Shown one piece after another: positions 16,458 through 24,937 of a stretch of DNA of 64,000 nt. Positions within the stretch are counted from its first letter, which is position 1, and every line of letters begins with the position of its first letter. The position numbers were made by a program, and so were the translations under genes. This DNA comes from Firmicutes bacterium UBA5559 (GTDB taxonomy: Bacteria; Bacillota; Clostridia; Peptostreptococcales; Anaerovoracaceae). Below the pieces are notes generated by a model that was given only the letters and a program-made list of their open reading frames with translations, did no database searches and was not told the origin of the DNA. The stretch is taken from NCBI GenBank assembly GCA_002425705.1, contig DIMT01000027.1:18423-82422 (forward strand), written 5' to 3'.

Positions 16458-17114
16458 TTACTTTTTTATGGTGATTTTTGATAACGAATTCATGTTCATG
16501 GCATTTGCTTCTTCAATGTCCAGATGACATTCCAAAGCGGATGTATTATTGGCCCGGACAGCAACATTTTTGTAGATGCCGCCTCTTTCTCCTGAGAACT
16601 CGATGTCCACGATCTGTCCATCCCGAACTCCAAGTCTCTGAGCGTCTTCCAGGGTCATATGGATGTGCCGCAGGGCGACGATGGCGCCTTCCTTTAGCTG
16701 AACCGAGCCCTTCGGCCCGATGAGGGTAAGTCCCGGAGAACCTGCCAGATCGCCGGAAATCCGGACCACGGAAGGGATCCCCAGTTTGATGCAGTCCCCA
16801 GTCAGGATTTCCACCTGGCTCTGAGGTCTGACCGGTCCCAGAATCCTTACCTTTTCGATGGCGCCTTTGGGTCCGCAGATGGTTACCGTTTCTTTGCAGG
16901 CAAATTGGCCTGGCTGGGAAAGGTCTTTCATCTGGGACAGCTGACAGTCGCAACCGAAGAGGGTTTCCAGATCCTGCTTTGAGAGATGGACGTGCCGGTT
17001 GGATATGCCTACCGGGATCTCATCTCCTGCTGGCTGCTTCTGGGCGTTCATTCCGGCTTTATTGGCCTGAATGGCTTCCTCCAGCAGCTTCAGCATGGCT
17101 TCATATTTATCCAT
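16458..17114 (-). CDS. pduL: PduL-type phosphotransacylase
   Basis: Inside the shell this enzyme swaps CoA for phosphate on acetyl-CoA and recycles CoA. The N-terminal helix (first ~20 residues, EAMLKLLEEAIQANK) is amphipathic and separated by a flexible linker, the pattern of an encapsulation peptide. The two PduL repeats show metal-ligand motifs: VGISNRHVHLS near residue 35 and ALRHIHMTLEDA near residue 150. Length (218) matches family. Its start overlaps the end of the aldehyde dehydrogenase gene by 8 bases, consistent with their consecutive reactions. Confidence 0.95.
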   Translation of the reverse strand: MDKYEAMLKLLEEAIQANKAGMNAQKQPAGDEIPVGISNRHVHLSKQDLETLFGCDCQLSQMKDLSQPGQFACKETVTICGPKGAIEKVRILGPVRPQSQVEILTGDCIKLGIPSVVRISGDLAGSPGLTLIGPKGSVQLKEGAIVALRHIHMTLEDAQRLGVRDGQIVDIEFSGERGGIYKNVAVRANNTSALECHLDIEEANAMNMNSLSKITIKK

Positions 17115-18654
17115 TAAGCTTCCCCTCCTTCATTGCACCAACCAGCTCGTTGATCAGCTTCAGAAGCTTTTCATTATCGGCGCTGACTGCCGGTGCAGAT
17201 GAAGCGGTCGTTCCGCAGCTGGTGACTGCCGGAACGGAGCCAGGTGCCATCATGGCCAGTTCCGGATAGTTGAATTCCGGATCGCTGGTGGCCAGGGTGC
17301 TGCAGTCTTTGATTCCGAAAGCAACCCTTTTGATATTGATCAAATGAAGAGGGCTGACATTTTCGGAAACCGAGCTTCCTCCCCAGGTACCGCATCCCAG
17401 TGTAAAGGATGGGACCAGTCCGGTGCTGGCTCCGGTAGCACCCTGGGTGCTTCCGGTGTTGACCAGAATTCTGGAAGAGGGCTTAGCAGCGAATTTCATG
17501 ACCATATCCCGATCTTCCGTATGAATGCTCATGGAGTGGCCAATACCATTCTGGAGCAGAGCAATGCAAAGTTCGCATGCTTCATGCCAATCCTTGGCGG
17601 TATAGAAAGCCAGAACCGATGTCAGTTTTTCATAGGACAGGGGATATTCTGGTCCCACTCCCTGCTGTTCTCCGATCAGAACTTTGACTCCTTCGGGAAT
17701 GCAGATGCCGGCGGCTTCCGCAATGACCTGAGGGGATCGTCCAACGAATTTGGCATTCATATCATGGGTTCCCGGTTTAAAAAGCAGGCCACAGACCTTC
17801 TTTGTCTCTTCCGGACTCATGAAATATCCGCCTTGCTGTTTAAGTTCCGCTACAACCGCTTCCCGGTTACATTGCTCTACGATGATGGACTGCTCCGACG
17901 CGCAGATGGTCCCATAATCGAAGGTCTTGCTGGCCAGAATATTGGATACCGCTTTTTTAACATCTGCAGTTTTCTCAATATAGGCGGGGCAGTTTCCTGC
18001 TCCAACCCCCAGAGCCGGTTTGCCGGCGCTGTAGGATGCCCGTACCATTCCCGGGCCTCCGGTGGCGATGATCATGGCTACTTCTTTTGCCTTCATCAAT
18101 GCATTGGTAGCATCAATAGTCGGCATGGAGATGCATCCGATGATATTTGCCGGGGCTCCTGCTGCTATGGCAGCCTCATTCATCAGCATGGCAGCCTTCA
18201 TCGTACATTTGGCTGCAGACGGATGGGGAGAGAACACGATAGCATTTCGAGCTTTGATGGCAATCATGGATTTGAATATCGCCGTGGAAGTGGGGTTGGT
18301 GGAAGGGACGATGCCCATCAGCAGTCCCACCGGAGTGGCGATATCGATCACCTGTGCTGCCTTGTCTTCTGAAATCACTCCGATTGTTTTCATATCTTTG
18401 ATCGCGTTGTACAGAAGCTTGGATGCCAAGTGGTTTTTGTAGGTTTTATCTTCAACCTTACCAAATCCGGTTTCTTCTACAGCCATTTTCGCCAGCATCA
18501 CAGCATTTTCTGATGCCACTCTGGCCATATTCTGCAAGATCCGGTCAATCTGCTCTTCTGTGTACTCTGCAATCTGTTCGGTTGCAATCTTTCCCAGTCG
18601 TGCCAGATTTCTTACTTCCTGTACGGAACGTAAATCATAATCAAAATTTTCCAA
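17107..18654 (-). CDS. CoA-acylating acetaldehyde dehydrogenase (EutE/CutF-like), active
   Basis: It converts acetaldehyde, CoA and NAD+ to acetyl-CoA and NADH in the lumen. The catalytic cysteine is Cys251 in TFDYGTICASEQS, and the nucleotide-binding segment GVGAGNCPAYIE precedes it. After the enzyme core, a linker rich in Ala, Ser and Thr leads to a C-terminal amphipathic helix (DNEKLLKLINELVGAMKEG), a likely encapsulation peptide. It is the functional partner of PduL downstream. Its paralogue at 28576-30129 aligns with it without a gap up to this point but has Ser251. Confidence 0.93.
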   Translation of the reverse strand: MENFDYDLRSVQEVRNLARLGKIATEQIAEYTEEQIDRILQNMARVASENAVMLAKMAVEETGFGKVEDKTYKNHLASKLLYNAIKDMKTIGVISEDKAAQVIDIATPVGLLMGIVPSTNPTSTAIFKSMIAIKARNAIVFSPHPSAAKCTMKAAMLMNEAAIAAGAPANIIGCISMPTIDATNALMKAKEVAMIIATGGPGMVRASYSAGKPALGVGAGNCPAYIEKTADVKKAVSNILASKTFDYGTICASEQSIIVEQCNREAVVAELKQQGGYFMSPEETKKVCGLLFKPGTHDMNAKFVGRSPQVIAEAAGICIPEGVKVLIGEQQGVGPEYPLSYEKLTSVLAFYTAKDWHEACELCIALLQNGIGHSMSIHTEDRDMVMKFAAKPSSRILVNTGSTQGATGASTGLVPSFTLGCGTWGGSSVSENVSPLHLINIKRVAFGIKDCSTLATSDPEFNYPELAMMAPGSVPAVTSCGTTASSAPAVSADNEKLLKLINELVGAMKEGKLNG

Positions 18655-18694
18655 GTAGTGATTCCTCCTTTCTTCTTTCTATTTTCTTTCCCGA

Positions 18695-19372
18695 TTAGTT
18701 GGTCTTTTTCCCGTAGTATTTCTTGAATTCTTCCAACAGGATTTTCTTGTCTGCCTTGGAGACCAGCCTTCCTGCTATTCCGAAATCTTTATATTCCCGG
18801 GCTAAGGTACGGAGCTTAACCACCTTGCATTGCTGTAATTCCTTCATCACAGCCCGGACCCCCTTTTCAGCGGCCATCCGGTCCACAGCATCCTTCGTCA
18901 GCGGAATCGCTTCAGGATCCAACCCGGGCTCTTTAACTTTCACCGGGGTGGGAGAAGGGGCTTCTGCTGCTTCTAATTCTGCCGGGATTTCCACGACTTC
19001 TGAGGTTTCTGTGGTTTCTGTAGTTTCTACGGCTTCCACTACTTCCGGCTGGCTTATAGGTTCATTGTCCGTTGCAGCCACCCGGTCTTTGTATGGCGTA
19101 CTGCAGATCACCAGGTCATCCAGCTCCCCATGGGGACGGGGAATCACATGCTCTGAGATCAGCAATCCCATATTCAGTTGTCTTACTGCAGCAGCTCCGG
19201 CATCCACTGCGGCTTTCACCGCCGATACTTCTCCGGTTACCGCTACCGTTACCAGTCCTCCGCCTACCAGCGTCTTCTCCAAAAGAGCGACATCAGCAGC
19301 CTTCAGCATGGCATCGGCGCTTTCCACCGCCGCGATCAGACCTCTTGTTTCAATCAGCCCAAGTGCCTGCAT
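18695..19372 (-). CDS. BMC-H shell protein with long C-terminal extension and SAP-like tail
   Basis: Residues 1-~90 are a canonical BMC-H domain (MQALGLIETRGLIAAVESAD, pore VGGGLVTVAVTGEV). An acidic, Thr/Glu/Pro-rich linker of ~60 residues follows (repeats of ETTET). The last ~60 residues (KVVKLRTLAREYKDFGIAGRLVSKADKKILLEEF) form a short helical module resembling a SAP or similar nucleic-acid/peptide-binding fold. EutK and some PduK-type shell proteins also carry C-terminal extensions. The tail may face the lumen or cytosol and bind cargo, RNA or a positioning factor; that is inference. Confidence 0.88.
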   Translation of the reverse strand: MQALGLIETRGLIAAVESADAMLKAADVALLEKTLVGGGLVTVAVTGEVSAVKAAVDAGAAAVRQLNMGLLISEHVIPRPHGELDDLVICSTPYKDRVAATDNEPISQPEVVEAVETTETTETSEVVEIPAELEAAEAPSPTPVKVKEPGLDPEAIPLTKDAVDRMAAEKGVRAVMKELQQCKVVKLRTLAREYKDFGIAGRLVSKADKKILLEEFKKYYGKKTN

Positions 19373-19402
19373 ATCCTGATCCTCCTTAGCTTATTACCGT
19401 TA

Positions 19403-20032
19403 TTAATAGGTTGCGTAGAATGCCTTCATCCGGTTCGGAGAACCGAAGGTTACCTTGGCACCCTTGGGGAAGAACAGGGAGTCTCCCGGGTTGGCGGTAT
19501 AAACGGTTCCGTTGACACCGACAGTCAGCGTCCCTTCTACCACGTGGTAGAGTTCCTCACAGGCTACATCCCAGTCAAAATTACATTTTTCGATGGTAAT
19601 GAATCCTGCATTCATGGATGACCCGTCACCGGAATTGATGATTTCCTGGTAAAAGACCTTGTCTTCCGGATTGCCGGTATCCAGGACCTCATACTTAACG
19701 GAGTTTCCTCGAACCAGCTTCAGACCACAGGGGTCTGTTTCGGACTGATAGGGCTTGTCCTGGATGGAGTCAAATACTCCCTGGAGCATCCCCTTGTCCG
19801 TGAGGGCCTTCAGTACTGTGTAGATCATGTTGCTGTCGATTCCCGCTGCCGGATTAGCTGCTGCAGCCGGGGCCGCTGTGCAAGTTCCGGTACCACAGGT
19901 GATTTCGATGCCGGCGGCCTTGGCCATATCCTTTGCCGACGGAGTTACGATGGTACAGGCATCTACATACAGAACCTTCTGTCCACTCTTCTGAAGAACT
20001 TCAATGTCTTTCCCACAAATCAATTTCTTCAT
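19403..20032 (-). CDS. eutQ: EutQ-like cupin protein
   Basis: The C-terminal ~100 residues form a cupin barrel (EKCNFDWDVACEELYHVVEGTLTV...PGDSLFFPKGAKVTFG) as in EutQ, which has reported acetate kinase activity and a role in compartment assembly. The N-terminal half (KDIEVLQKSGQKVLYVDACTIVTPSAKDMAKAAGI) is the usual EutQ leader. I start at 20032, 5 bases after AGGAGGTG. If it acts as acetate kinase it would complete PduL's acetyl phosphate to acetate plus ATP. Confidence 0.87.
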   Translation of the reverse strand: MKKLICGKDIEVLQKSGQKVLYVDACTIVTPSAKDMAKAAGIEITCGTGTCTAAPAAAANPAAGIDSNMIYTVLKALTDKGMLQGVFDSIQDKPYQSETDPCGLKLVRGNSVKYEVLDTGNPEDKVFYQEIINSGDGSSMNAGFITIEKCNFDWDVACEELYHVVEGTLTVGVNGTVYTANPGDSLFFPKGAKVTFGSPNRMKAFYATY

Positions 20033-20115
20033 TCCTTCACCTCCTTTCAACTTCCTGAAAAAAATGAATGATTTCCATATTTGTATTTCTTATATATTTG
20101 GATTGGCCGAATATA

Positions 20116-20664
20116 TCAGAACAAGGATGGTATGATTCTCTCCGATGGGGAAGGAATGACTTCTGCATTGACCAGAAGACCCTTTTCCTCGGATATGTTC
20201 TTTCCGGCTTCTACTCCGGTCTGAACGGCTGCCACATCACCGGTGAAGGTGAAATAGGCTTTCCCTCCGATCCCGTTGCCCAGTCGTATCTCCAGAGGCT
20301 GAAGATCGGCGGATTTCAGGATGGCGTCTGCCGCGATGATCATAGTGGACAGGGAGAAGGATTCCATGATACCCAGGGCGCTCATCTTGTCCGGCATGGT
20401 GGTTCCGGTAATGGCCGGGAACACGGAAGGATGAACATTGGGTATGATGATGGAGTCTACATAGTATTCTCCTGCTTCCTTTTCTCCTGTGGCCACGGAT
20501 GCTTCCACGGCTGCCACGTCTCCATGGACGATGGCGATATATTTTCCCGGGCAGACCGAGCTGGCTGTAACGATTTCCACATCGGAAATCTTGACCATCT
20601 GGTCTGCTGCATAGATGCCCCGGGCGATGCTGATGAATTCAACCATGCCGATTGCATTTGCCAT
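20116..20664 (-). CDS. BMC-T trimeric shell protein, PduT-like with Fe-S cysteine
   Basis: Two BMC domains in tandem (about 1-90 and 92-182) form a pseudohexameric trimer. Cys38 in SSVCPGK sits at the pore of the first domain, the same residue number as the cysteine that carries a [4Fe-4S] cluster on the threefold axis of PduT. The cluster would pass electrons across the shell or be exchanged with lumen enzymes. The adjacent upstream gene is a PduS-like flavo-Fe-S protein, the known PduT partner. Fe-S content is inferred from the conserved position. Confidence 0.93.
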   Translation of the reverse strand: MANAIGMVEFISIARGIYAADQMVKISDVEIVTASSVCPGKYIAIVHGDVAAVEASVATGEKEAGEYYVDSIIIPNVHPSVFPAITGTTMPDKMSALGIMESFSLSTMIIAADAILKSADLQPLEIRLGNGIGGKAYFTFTGDVAAVQTGVEAGKNISEEKGLLVNAEVIPSPSERIIPSLF

Positions 20665-20665
20665 G

Positions 20666-21994
20666 CTAGTCCCTCCTTATGGTAATTGCTGCACTGCTTA
20701 TTTCCGTTACGGTTCCGGCAATGCTTGCATGAATGGCTGCTCCCAGGCTTCCCTCGGGAATGGCTCCGATCATCTGACCGGCTTCCACCCGCTGACCTAC
20801 TGTTACGATGGGTTTTGCCGGAGCTCCCACATGCTGGACCAGGGCAATACTGACCTGATCGGGAACAACGGTTTTTTCCGACATAGGCGCCGGCTTATCG
20901 TAGGGGTACAACCCTAGTCTGGCTACCAGACGCTTGCTGGGAAGAAGTCGAAACTTCCGAATCTCCCTGGCCTGTAGTTCTCCTGGCTTGCATTCGTACC
21001 GAATGCCTTTGTCCAGCAGCTGCTGTTTGACGAACATATTGGCAGCCCGGGGATATAATCCGATGGGACAGGCAAAGAGTTCGCATAAATTACACTGACA
21101 GCAGAGCATGGCCATTTCCTGAGTTTTATCCGGGTCGATACCGTATCCCACCACCCGCATCATCTTATGGGGCTGAAGGTCATGGCCCAACAGGAACCGG
21201 GGACAAAGATCCGTACACATACGGCATTGTTCACAGGTAGCCCGGTTGATTCTGCGAGACTGGTCCACGGTCATAGACTTTCTTCGAATCAGGTCGTGCT
21301 GCTTTTTGAGGATGACCAGACCCTTGGTTTTCTTAGTGACGAATCCGGAAAGGTTCTCCATGACCGGTCCCATCATCGGTCCACCGTCGATGACCGAATA
21401 CCCCTGAAAATCCTCTATCCCGCTGAGCTTCAGCACATCGATGATGGGGGTTCCCACCGGAACCTTTACCGTCAGCTTCTCCGGAACATCTCCAGTGATA
21501 GTGATGTACTTTTCCGTTACCGGGTTTCCTTTGATTGCCTGATAAATGTTCAGAGCCGTTTCTGAGTTGACCACCACGCATCCCACCTGAATGGGAATTC
21601 CCGCTTCCGGAACAACCCGGCCTGTCAGTTCATAAACAAGAACCTGTTCATCTCCTGCCGGATAGACATCCTTCAGGGCCTGTACTCTTATATAGTCTCC
21701 CAGTTTCAACACCTGGATTCTTTCGTTCAGATGGCGGATGACATCTTTGTGCTTTTCCTTGATGCCGATGATGGCTTCTTTGGCTTCCACCAACCGGCCG
21801 GCAGCTTCAAAGCCCTGCAAAATTTCATCTGCAAAGAGTTCCATCAGCTGCTGGTCCACCCTCAGGAGAGGCTCACACTCCGCTGCATTCATCAGCAGGA
21901 ACTCCGCCTTCGACGCCAGTTTGACGTGGGTAGGGAATCCTGCCCCCCCTGCGCCGATGACACCGGCATCCTTGATCATTTCCAGTAAATTCAT
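20666..21994 (-). CDS. PduS/RnfC-like Fe-S flavoprotein (electron carrier)
   Basis: The N-terminal part is RnfC-like (KDAGVIGAGGAGFPTHVKL, then NAAECEPLL), the fold that binds NADH and FMN. Two [4Fe-4S] motifs follow near residues 250-310 (CEQCRMCTDLCPRF and CCQCNLCELFACPIG), then a C-terminal sandwich/biotinyl-like domain (KPIVTVGQRVEAGQMIG). I start at 21994 after GGGAGG. PduS reduces cobalamin in propanediol compartments; here no B12 enzyme is present, so it may oxidise NADH and feed electrons through the PduT-like pore or to the CutD activase. Confidence 0.9.
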   Translation of the reverse strand: MNLLEMIKDAGVIGAGGAGFPTHVKLASKAEFLLMNAAECEPLLRVDQQLMELFADEILQGFEAAGRLVEAKEAIIGIKEKHKDVIRHLNERIQVLKLGDYIRVQALKDVYPAGDEQVLVYELTGRVVPEAGIPIQVGCVVVNSETALNIYQAIKGNPVTEKYITITGDVPEKLTVKVPVGTPIIDVLKLSGIEDFQGYSVIDGGPMMGPVMENLSGFVTKKTKGLVILKKQHDLIRRKSMTVDQSRRINRATCEQCRMCTDLCPRFLLGHDLQPHKMMRVVGYGIDPDKTQEMAMLCCQCNLCELFACPIGLYPRAANMFVKQQLLDKGIRYECKPGELQAREIRKFRLLPSKRLVARLGLYPYDKPAPMSEKTVVPDQVSIALVQHVGAPAKPIVTVGQRVEAGQMIGAIPEGSLGAAIHASIAGTVTEISSAAITIRRD

Positions 21995-22007
21995 TGTTTC
22001 CTCCCAA

Positions 22008-22271
22008 TCAGCCGAAGGTGCAGTCTTCATCAATGATCCCTACTACGACGGCGTCGACGGGGATGTTGTCGTCTCCCAGCATTCTTCTGGCGGAGGAACC
22101 CTGACAGACGATGACCCGGTCACCGATGCCGGCGCTGATGATATCTACCACGATCATCCGTTCACCGGCGCTGTTGCCTCCGATGACTTCTGCCAGCATC
22201 AGCTTGTACCCGTTGAGAGACTCTGCCTTTCTGGTGGCCCATATATTATCAATGAGTTTTGCCGTAATCAT
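22008..22271 (-). CDS. eutN: BMC-P pentameric vertex protein (EutN/CcmL family)
   Basis: An 87-residue OB-fold protein that caps shell vertices as a pentamer. The pattern MITAKLIDNIWATRKAESLN, LVDI-like AGIGDRVIVCQGSSAR and PVDAVVVGIID is typical of EutN. It overlaps the GrpU start region by 4 bases and is the only BMC-P gene in the locus. Confidence 0.95.
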   Translation of the reverse strand: MITAKLIDNIWATRKAESLNGYKLMLAEVIGGNSAGERMIVVDIISAGIGDRVIVCQGSSARRMLGDDNIPVDAVVVGIIDEDCTFG

Positions 22272-22570
22272 AGGTCCAACCCTTCCTTTGCTTTATCCCG
22301 GATTTCCTTCAATGCGGCTTCCACCGAAGCGGTATCGCCGAAGATGGCAATCAGGATCATGTTCTGGGGGCAGCTCCCCCGGACGTCTGCAACGGTTACC
22401 CCCACTGCTTTTTCTGCAATGTCGGCAGCCACGATCATTTCAATCATCTTTCCCTGAACCAATCCGATGGCATCGGCGTTCATCGCTTCCGGATCCGTTT
22501 TGACCCCCAGTCTGTGCATCAGGATGTCAACGGCGCCCTTTGAAGGGGACTTGATTATTCTGTAATCCAT
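22268..22570 (-). CDS. grpU: GrpU-like BMC-H shell protein with GXCPQ Fe-S motif
   Basis: This 100-residue single BMC domain has a distinct N-terminus (MDYRIIKSPSKGAVDILMHR) followed by AIGLVQGKMIEMIVAADIAEKA. The pore-region motif GSCPQ is at 65-69 with Cys67. GXCPQ is the motif reported to bind an Fe-S cluster in GrpU of glycyl-radical compartments. I start at 22570; an upstream in-frame extension to 22615 overlaps eutJ and lacks family similarity. It is a hallmark of glycyl-radical loci rather than eut or pdu. Confidence 0.85.
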   Translation of the reverse strand: MDYRIIKSPSKGAVDILMHRLGVKTDPEAMNADAIGLVQGKMIEMIVAADIAEKAVGVTVADVRGSCPQNMILIAIFGDTASVEAALKEIRDKAKEGLDL

Positions 22571-22580
22571 AAAATCACTC

Positions 22581-23426
22581 CTAACTGATGCTCTCATCCT
22601 TACATCCCAGGGCAATCCCCAGGGGAGTCACGAACATGGGGTTTTTTGGTTTGTGGGTATAAATTCCGGTTCTGCTCTGGATGATTTCTTCGATTCCTAT
22701 CAGGCAGGCCGTTCCCCCTACCAGGGAGATTTCCCGGACGTCATGACCTTCAATGTGCTGGTTGATGATGGCCGAAACCTTTTCCACCACCGGCTTCAGT
22801 ACCGGAAGCAGTTCTTTGTGGTTTTTTTCATTTCGTTTGTATTTTTCAGCATCGGCAAAGGGCATTTTATAGGCTCCGGATACTACCAGGGAAAAATGGG
22901 TTCCTCCCGTAGGCTCATCCGCAATATAGACCACTTTGCCGTCCTTCAGAATGGAAATTCCGGTAGTTCCGCCACCGATATCCACTACGGCACCGTTTTC
23001 GATTTTCAGAACTTCATTGGCTGCCGTCGGTTCATCCATCAGGCAGGTCAGTTCGAATCCGGCAGCTTGAACCACATTTTTAATGGCCCCCGAATCCAGT
23101 TCGTCGGTTCCCGGCGGAATGGCCGCTGCGGCATACAGAAGTTCTGTTCCCAGCTTGTCTTCCAGTTCCTTTTTCAGTTCCCGGACAATATTGACGGCTC
23201 CGATATAGTCCACGACCATACCGTCCCGGACTACGTCCGCGTACCGATAGGTTCCGGCCACCGGATTCCGGTTTTCGTCCAGTACTGCCAGCACCACGCA
23301 GGCTGTTCCCAAATCCACCCCGGTATAGTAGACTGAAGATTTATTCCGGACCGGGTTTTCGATGACTTCTTCAAATTCTTCTACTAACCGGTCACAATAG
23401 TCAAATGTTATGTTTGTCTCAGACAT
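22581..23426 (-). CDS. eutJ: EutJ-family actin/Hsp70-like ATPase
   Basis: The fold is that of the Hsp70/actin superfamily: phosphate-1 motif YYTGVDLGTACVVLAVLDE near residue 34, phosphate-2 VVDIGGGTTGISI near 147, and VGGTACLIGIEE near 235. EutJ is regarded as a chaperone for compartment enzymes; the molecular role is not settled. Its start overlaps the EutT-like gene by 19 bases, suggesting coupled translation. Confidence 0.92.
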   Translation of the reverse strand: MSETNITFDYCDRLVEEFEEVIENPVRNKSSVYYTGVDLGTACVVLAVLDENRNPVAGTYRYADVVRDGMVVDYIGAVNIVRELKKELEDKLGTELLYAAAAIPPGTDELDSGAIKNVVQAAGFELTCLMDEPTAANEVLKIENGAVVDIGGGTTGISILKDGKVVYIADEPTGGTHFSLVVSGAYKMPFADAEKYKRNEKNHKELLPVLKPVVEKVSAIINQHIEGHDVREISLVGGTACLIGIEEIIQSRTGIYTHKPKNPMFVTPLGIALGCKDESIS

Positions 23427-24085
23427 GTTTCTCCTCCAAATGCGGCGCAGATCATCCGGTTCAGGGTGTTGACCATCTGATTGATTCTGGAGATCAGTTC
23501 CTCCGCCGCAGTGCCTTCCGTTTCTCCGGAAGACAGTAGTTCCAGGGCCATGACCTCCAGCTCCTGGAGCTGGTTCCTCAGGTGATGGAGCCGGATGATT
23601 TCTTTTCCCTTGGGAGCCTGGAGATGAAATTCATTGATTTCAAAACACTCTCCCAGGTCCTGGCTGAAGTTTTCATTTTTAATACCGGTACATTCCATAC
23701 AGCACAGGTTGGTGGCCTTGCTCCATTCCGGGCTCAGACTCTTTAGGCTGGTTAACTGCCGGGAGAGTACTGCAAGCTCCTGAGCACCAGCCGGGTTTTC
23801 TTCGATGGCTGCTGACAGGGATTCCAGAAAACTGCCGTGTATGCTTCTCATCCGGGCCTGCAGCCTTCGGACAGGCAGGCTTGCTTCTTTGCCGGTGGGC
23901 AGGCTTTTGCCTTTTACCGGAACCATGGTGTTTTTACGGCTTTCCTGGCTGTACATATCGATGCCCCGATCCACCAGGAATTGGCGGGCTCCCGGGGTCA
24001 GGCGGGTCCCCTCTTTGGGGGTATAGGTGGTAAAAGGAGCTGTTTTGTAGAGATCCCGAAGATCGTCTTCTGTGATGAATATCAT
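23408..24085 (-). CDS. EutT-like protein (cobalamin adenosyltransferase homologue)
   Basis: The N-terminus (MIFITEDDLRDLYKTAPFTTY, then LTPGARQFLVDRGID) matches EutT-family leaders. A CCMEC motif (Cys128, Cys129, Cys132) matches the CCX2C part of the metal motif known from EutT, but the His that precedes it by 12 residues in EutT is Ser116 here. The rest is helical. No B12-dependent enzyme is encoded in the locus. The protein may keep a structural or metal role, or bind ATP without cobalamin. Overlaps eutP by 4 bases. Confidence 0.78.
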   Translation of the reverse strand: MIFITEDDLRDLYKTAPFTTYTPKEGTRLTPGARQFLVDRGIDMYSQESRKNTMVPVKGKSLPTGKEASLPVRRLQARMRSIHGSFLESLSAAIEENPAGAQELAVLSRQLTSLKSLSPEWSKATNLCCMECTGIKNENFSQDLGECFEINEFHLQAPKGKEIIRLHHLRNQLQELEVMALELLSSGETEGTAAEELISRINQMVNTLNRMICAAFGGETCLRQT

Positions 24086-24543
24086 TCCTGGCTCTCCTTT
24101 TCCTTTCTTTCTCCGAATAGGGCTTCCTTCAGTTCTGCCAGTCCGGCTCCATCAGGGAAGCTGATTTTATAGTAGGGTTCAGAAACCCCGATCTGTTTCA
24201 GTTGGCTGATGCATTCCTCTTCGTTTTCCGGTGCCAGATCGCTTTTTGTAATCACCCCAAGAACGGGGCAACGGAATACTTTGGCAAATCCCGGGGAATA
24301 GACGGGGATGCATCGGGACTGGTCTACCACGATCAGCACGTGGGAAGCGTCCTGGGCTGCTGCGATGATGTGTTTGTACATCCAGGCATTTTCAATATAA
24401 GAACCGGGTACATCAATGGTGTTCTTTCCATAAATCATATCAGCGGTCCGCCGGATTTTCCCCTGCTCTTCGTTGAGAGCCTGAACCAGAGTGGTTTTGC
24501 CGCTCCGTCCCGGTCCGATGACCATGATCCGTTTCTTTCTCAT
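24082..24543 (-). CDS. eutP: EutP/PduV-type small GTPase
   Basis: A Ras-like P-loop protein: GPGRSGKT at 10-17, a DVPG-containing switch II (DVPGSYIEN), and the base-specificity motif ITKSDLA. EutP/PduV proteins associate with microcompartments and have been linked to their positioning and to kinase-like activity; the role is not settled. It overlaps both neighbours by 4 bases (eutS and the EutT-like gene). Confidence 0.93.
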   Translation of the reverse strand: MRKKRIMVIGPGRSGKTTLVQALNEEQGKIRRTADMIYGKNTIDVPGSYIENAWMYKHIIAAAQDASHVLIVVDQSRCIPVYSPGFAKVFRCPVLGVITKSDLAPENEEECISQLKQIGVSEPYYKISFPDGAGLAELKEALFGERKEKESQE

Positions 24544-24893
24544 GTCTTGGTCACACAGGCTACTTCAAAGCCCAGCATGTTCTGTAGAGTATCATTGACG
24601 GCATTCAGAGCAGTTTCCACGCTCTGGACATCTCCGGTAATCACCACGGAGCCGGTAAAACGGTCCAGAAAACCAATTTCCACATTAGCCGTCTTGGTGG
24701 CGATGTCTGCGGCTATGATGGCCGTTTCGTAAGGGGTCAGGGTCAGGATGCCGATGGCTCCCTGATCATCGATGCCCAGCCGCTCATAGATATCCGGCAT
24801 TGGGGAGGCGATGACATGGGCGATGGTCACCTGCTTGCCCGGTACGGATTCCTGTATGATGCGGTCCGTCGCTTTATCACCAAATACGATCAT
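24540..24893 (-). CDS. eutS: EutS/PduU-type circularly permuted BMC-H shell protein
   Basis: The permuted BMC fold shows RIIQESVPGKQVTIAHVIASP at the N-terminus, GAIGILTLTPYETAIIAADIA in the middle and FTGSVVITGDVQSVETAL near the end. EutS hexamers have a bent symmetry or a beta-barrel plug in PduU. This copy starts eight residues earlier than typical EutS. It lies 45 bases after cutD. Confidence 0.94.
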   Translation of the reverse strand: MIVFGDKATDRIIQESVPGKQVTIAHVIASPMPDIYERLGIDDQGAIGILTLTPYETAIIAADIATKTANVEIGFLDRFTGSVVITGDVQSVETALNAVNDTLQNMLGFEVACVTKT

Positions 24894-24937
24894 GATTCTC
24901 TGCCTTTCTTCTATATCCGAAGGCTTTCGGGATACCT

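Noticed and set aside
17344..18372. A 342-codon plus-strand frame opposite the aldehyde dehydrogenase
   Set aside because: Mirror of an enzyme with a clear active site; no start signal and low-complexity His/Gly/Ser-rich sequence.
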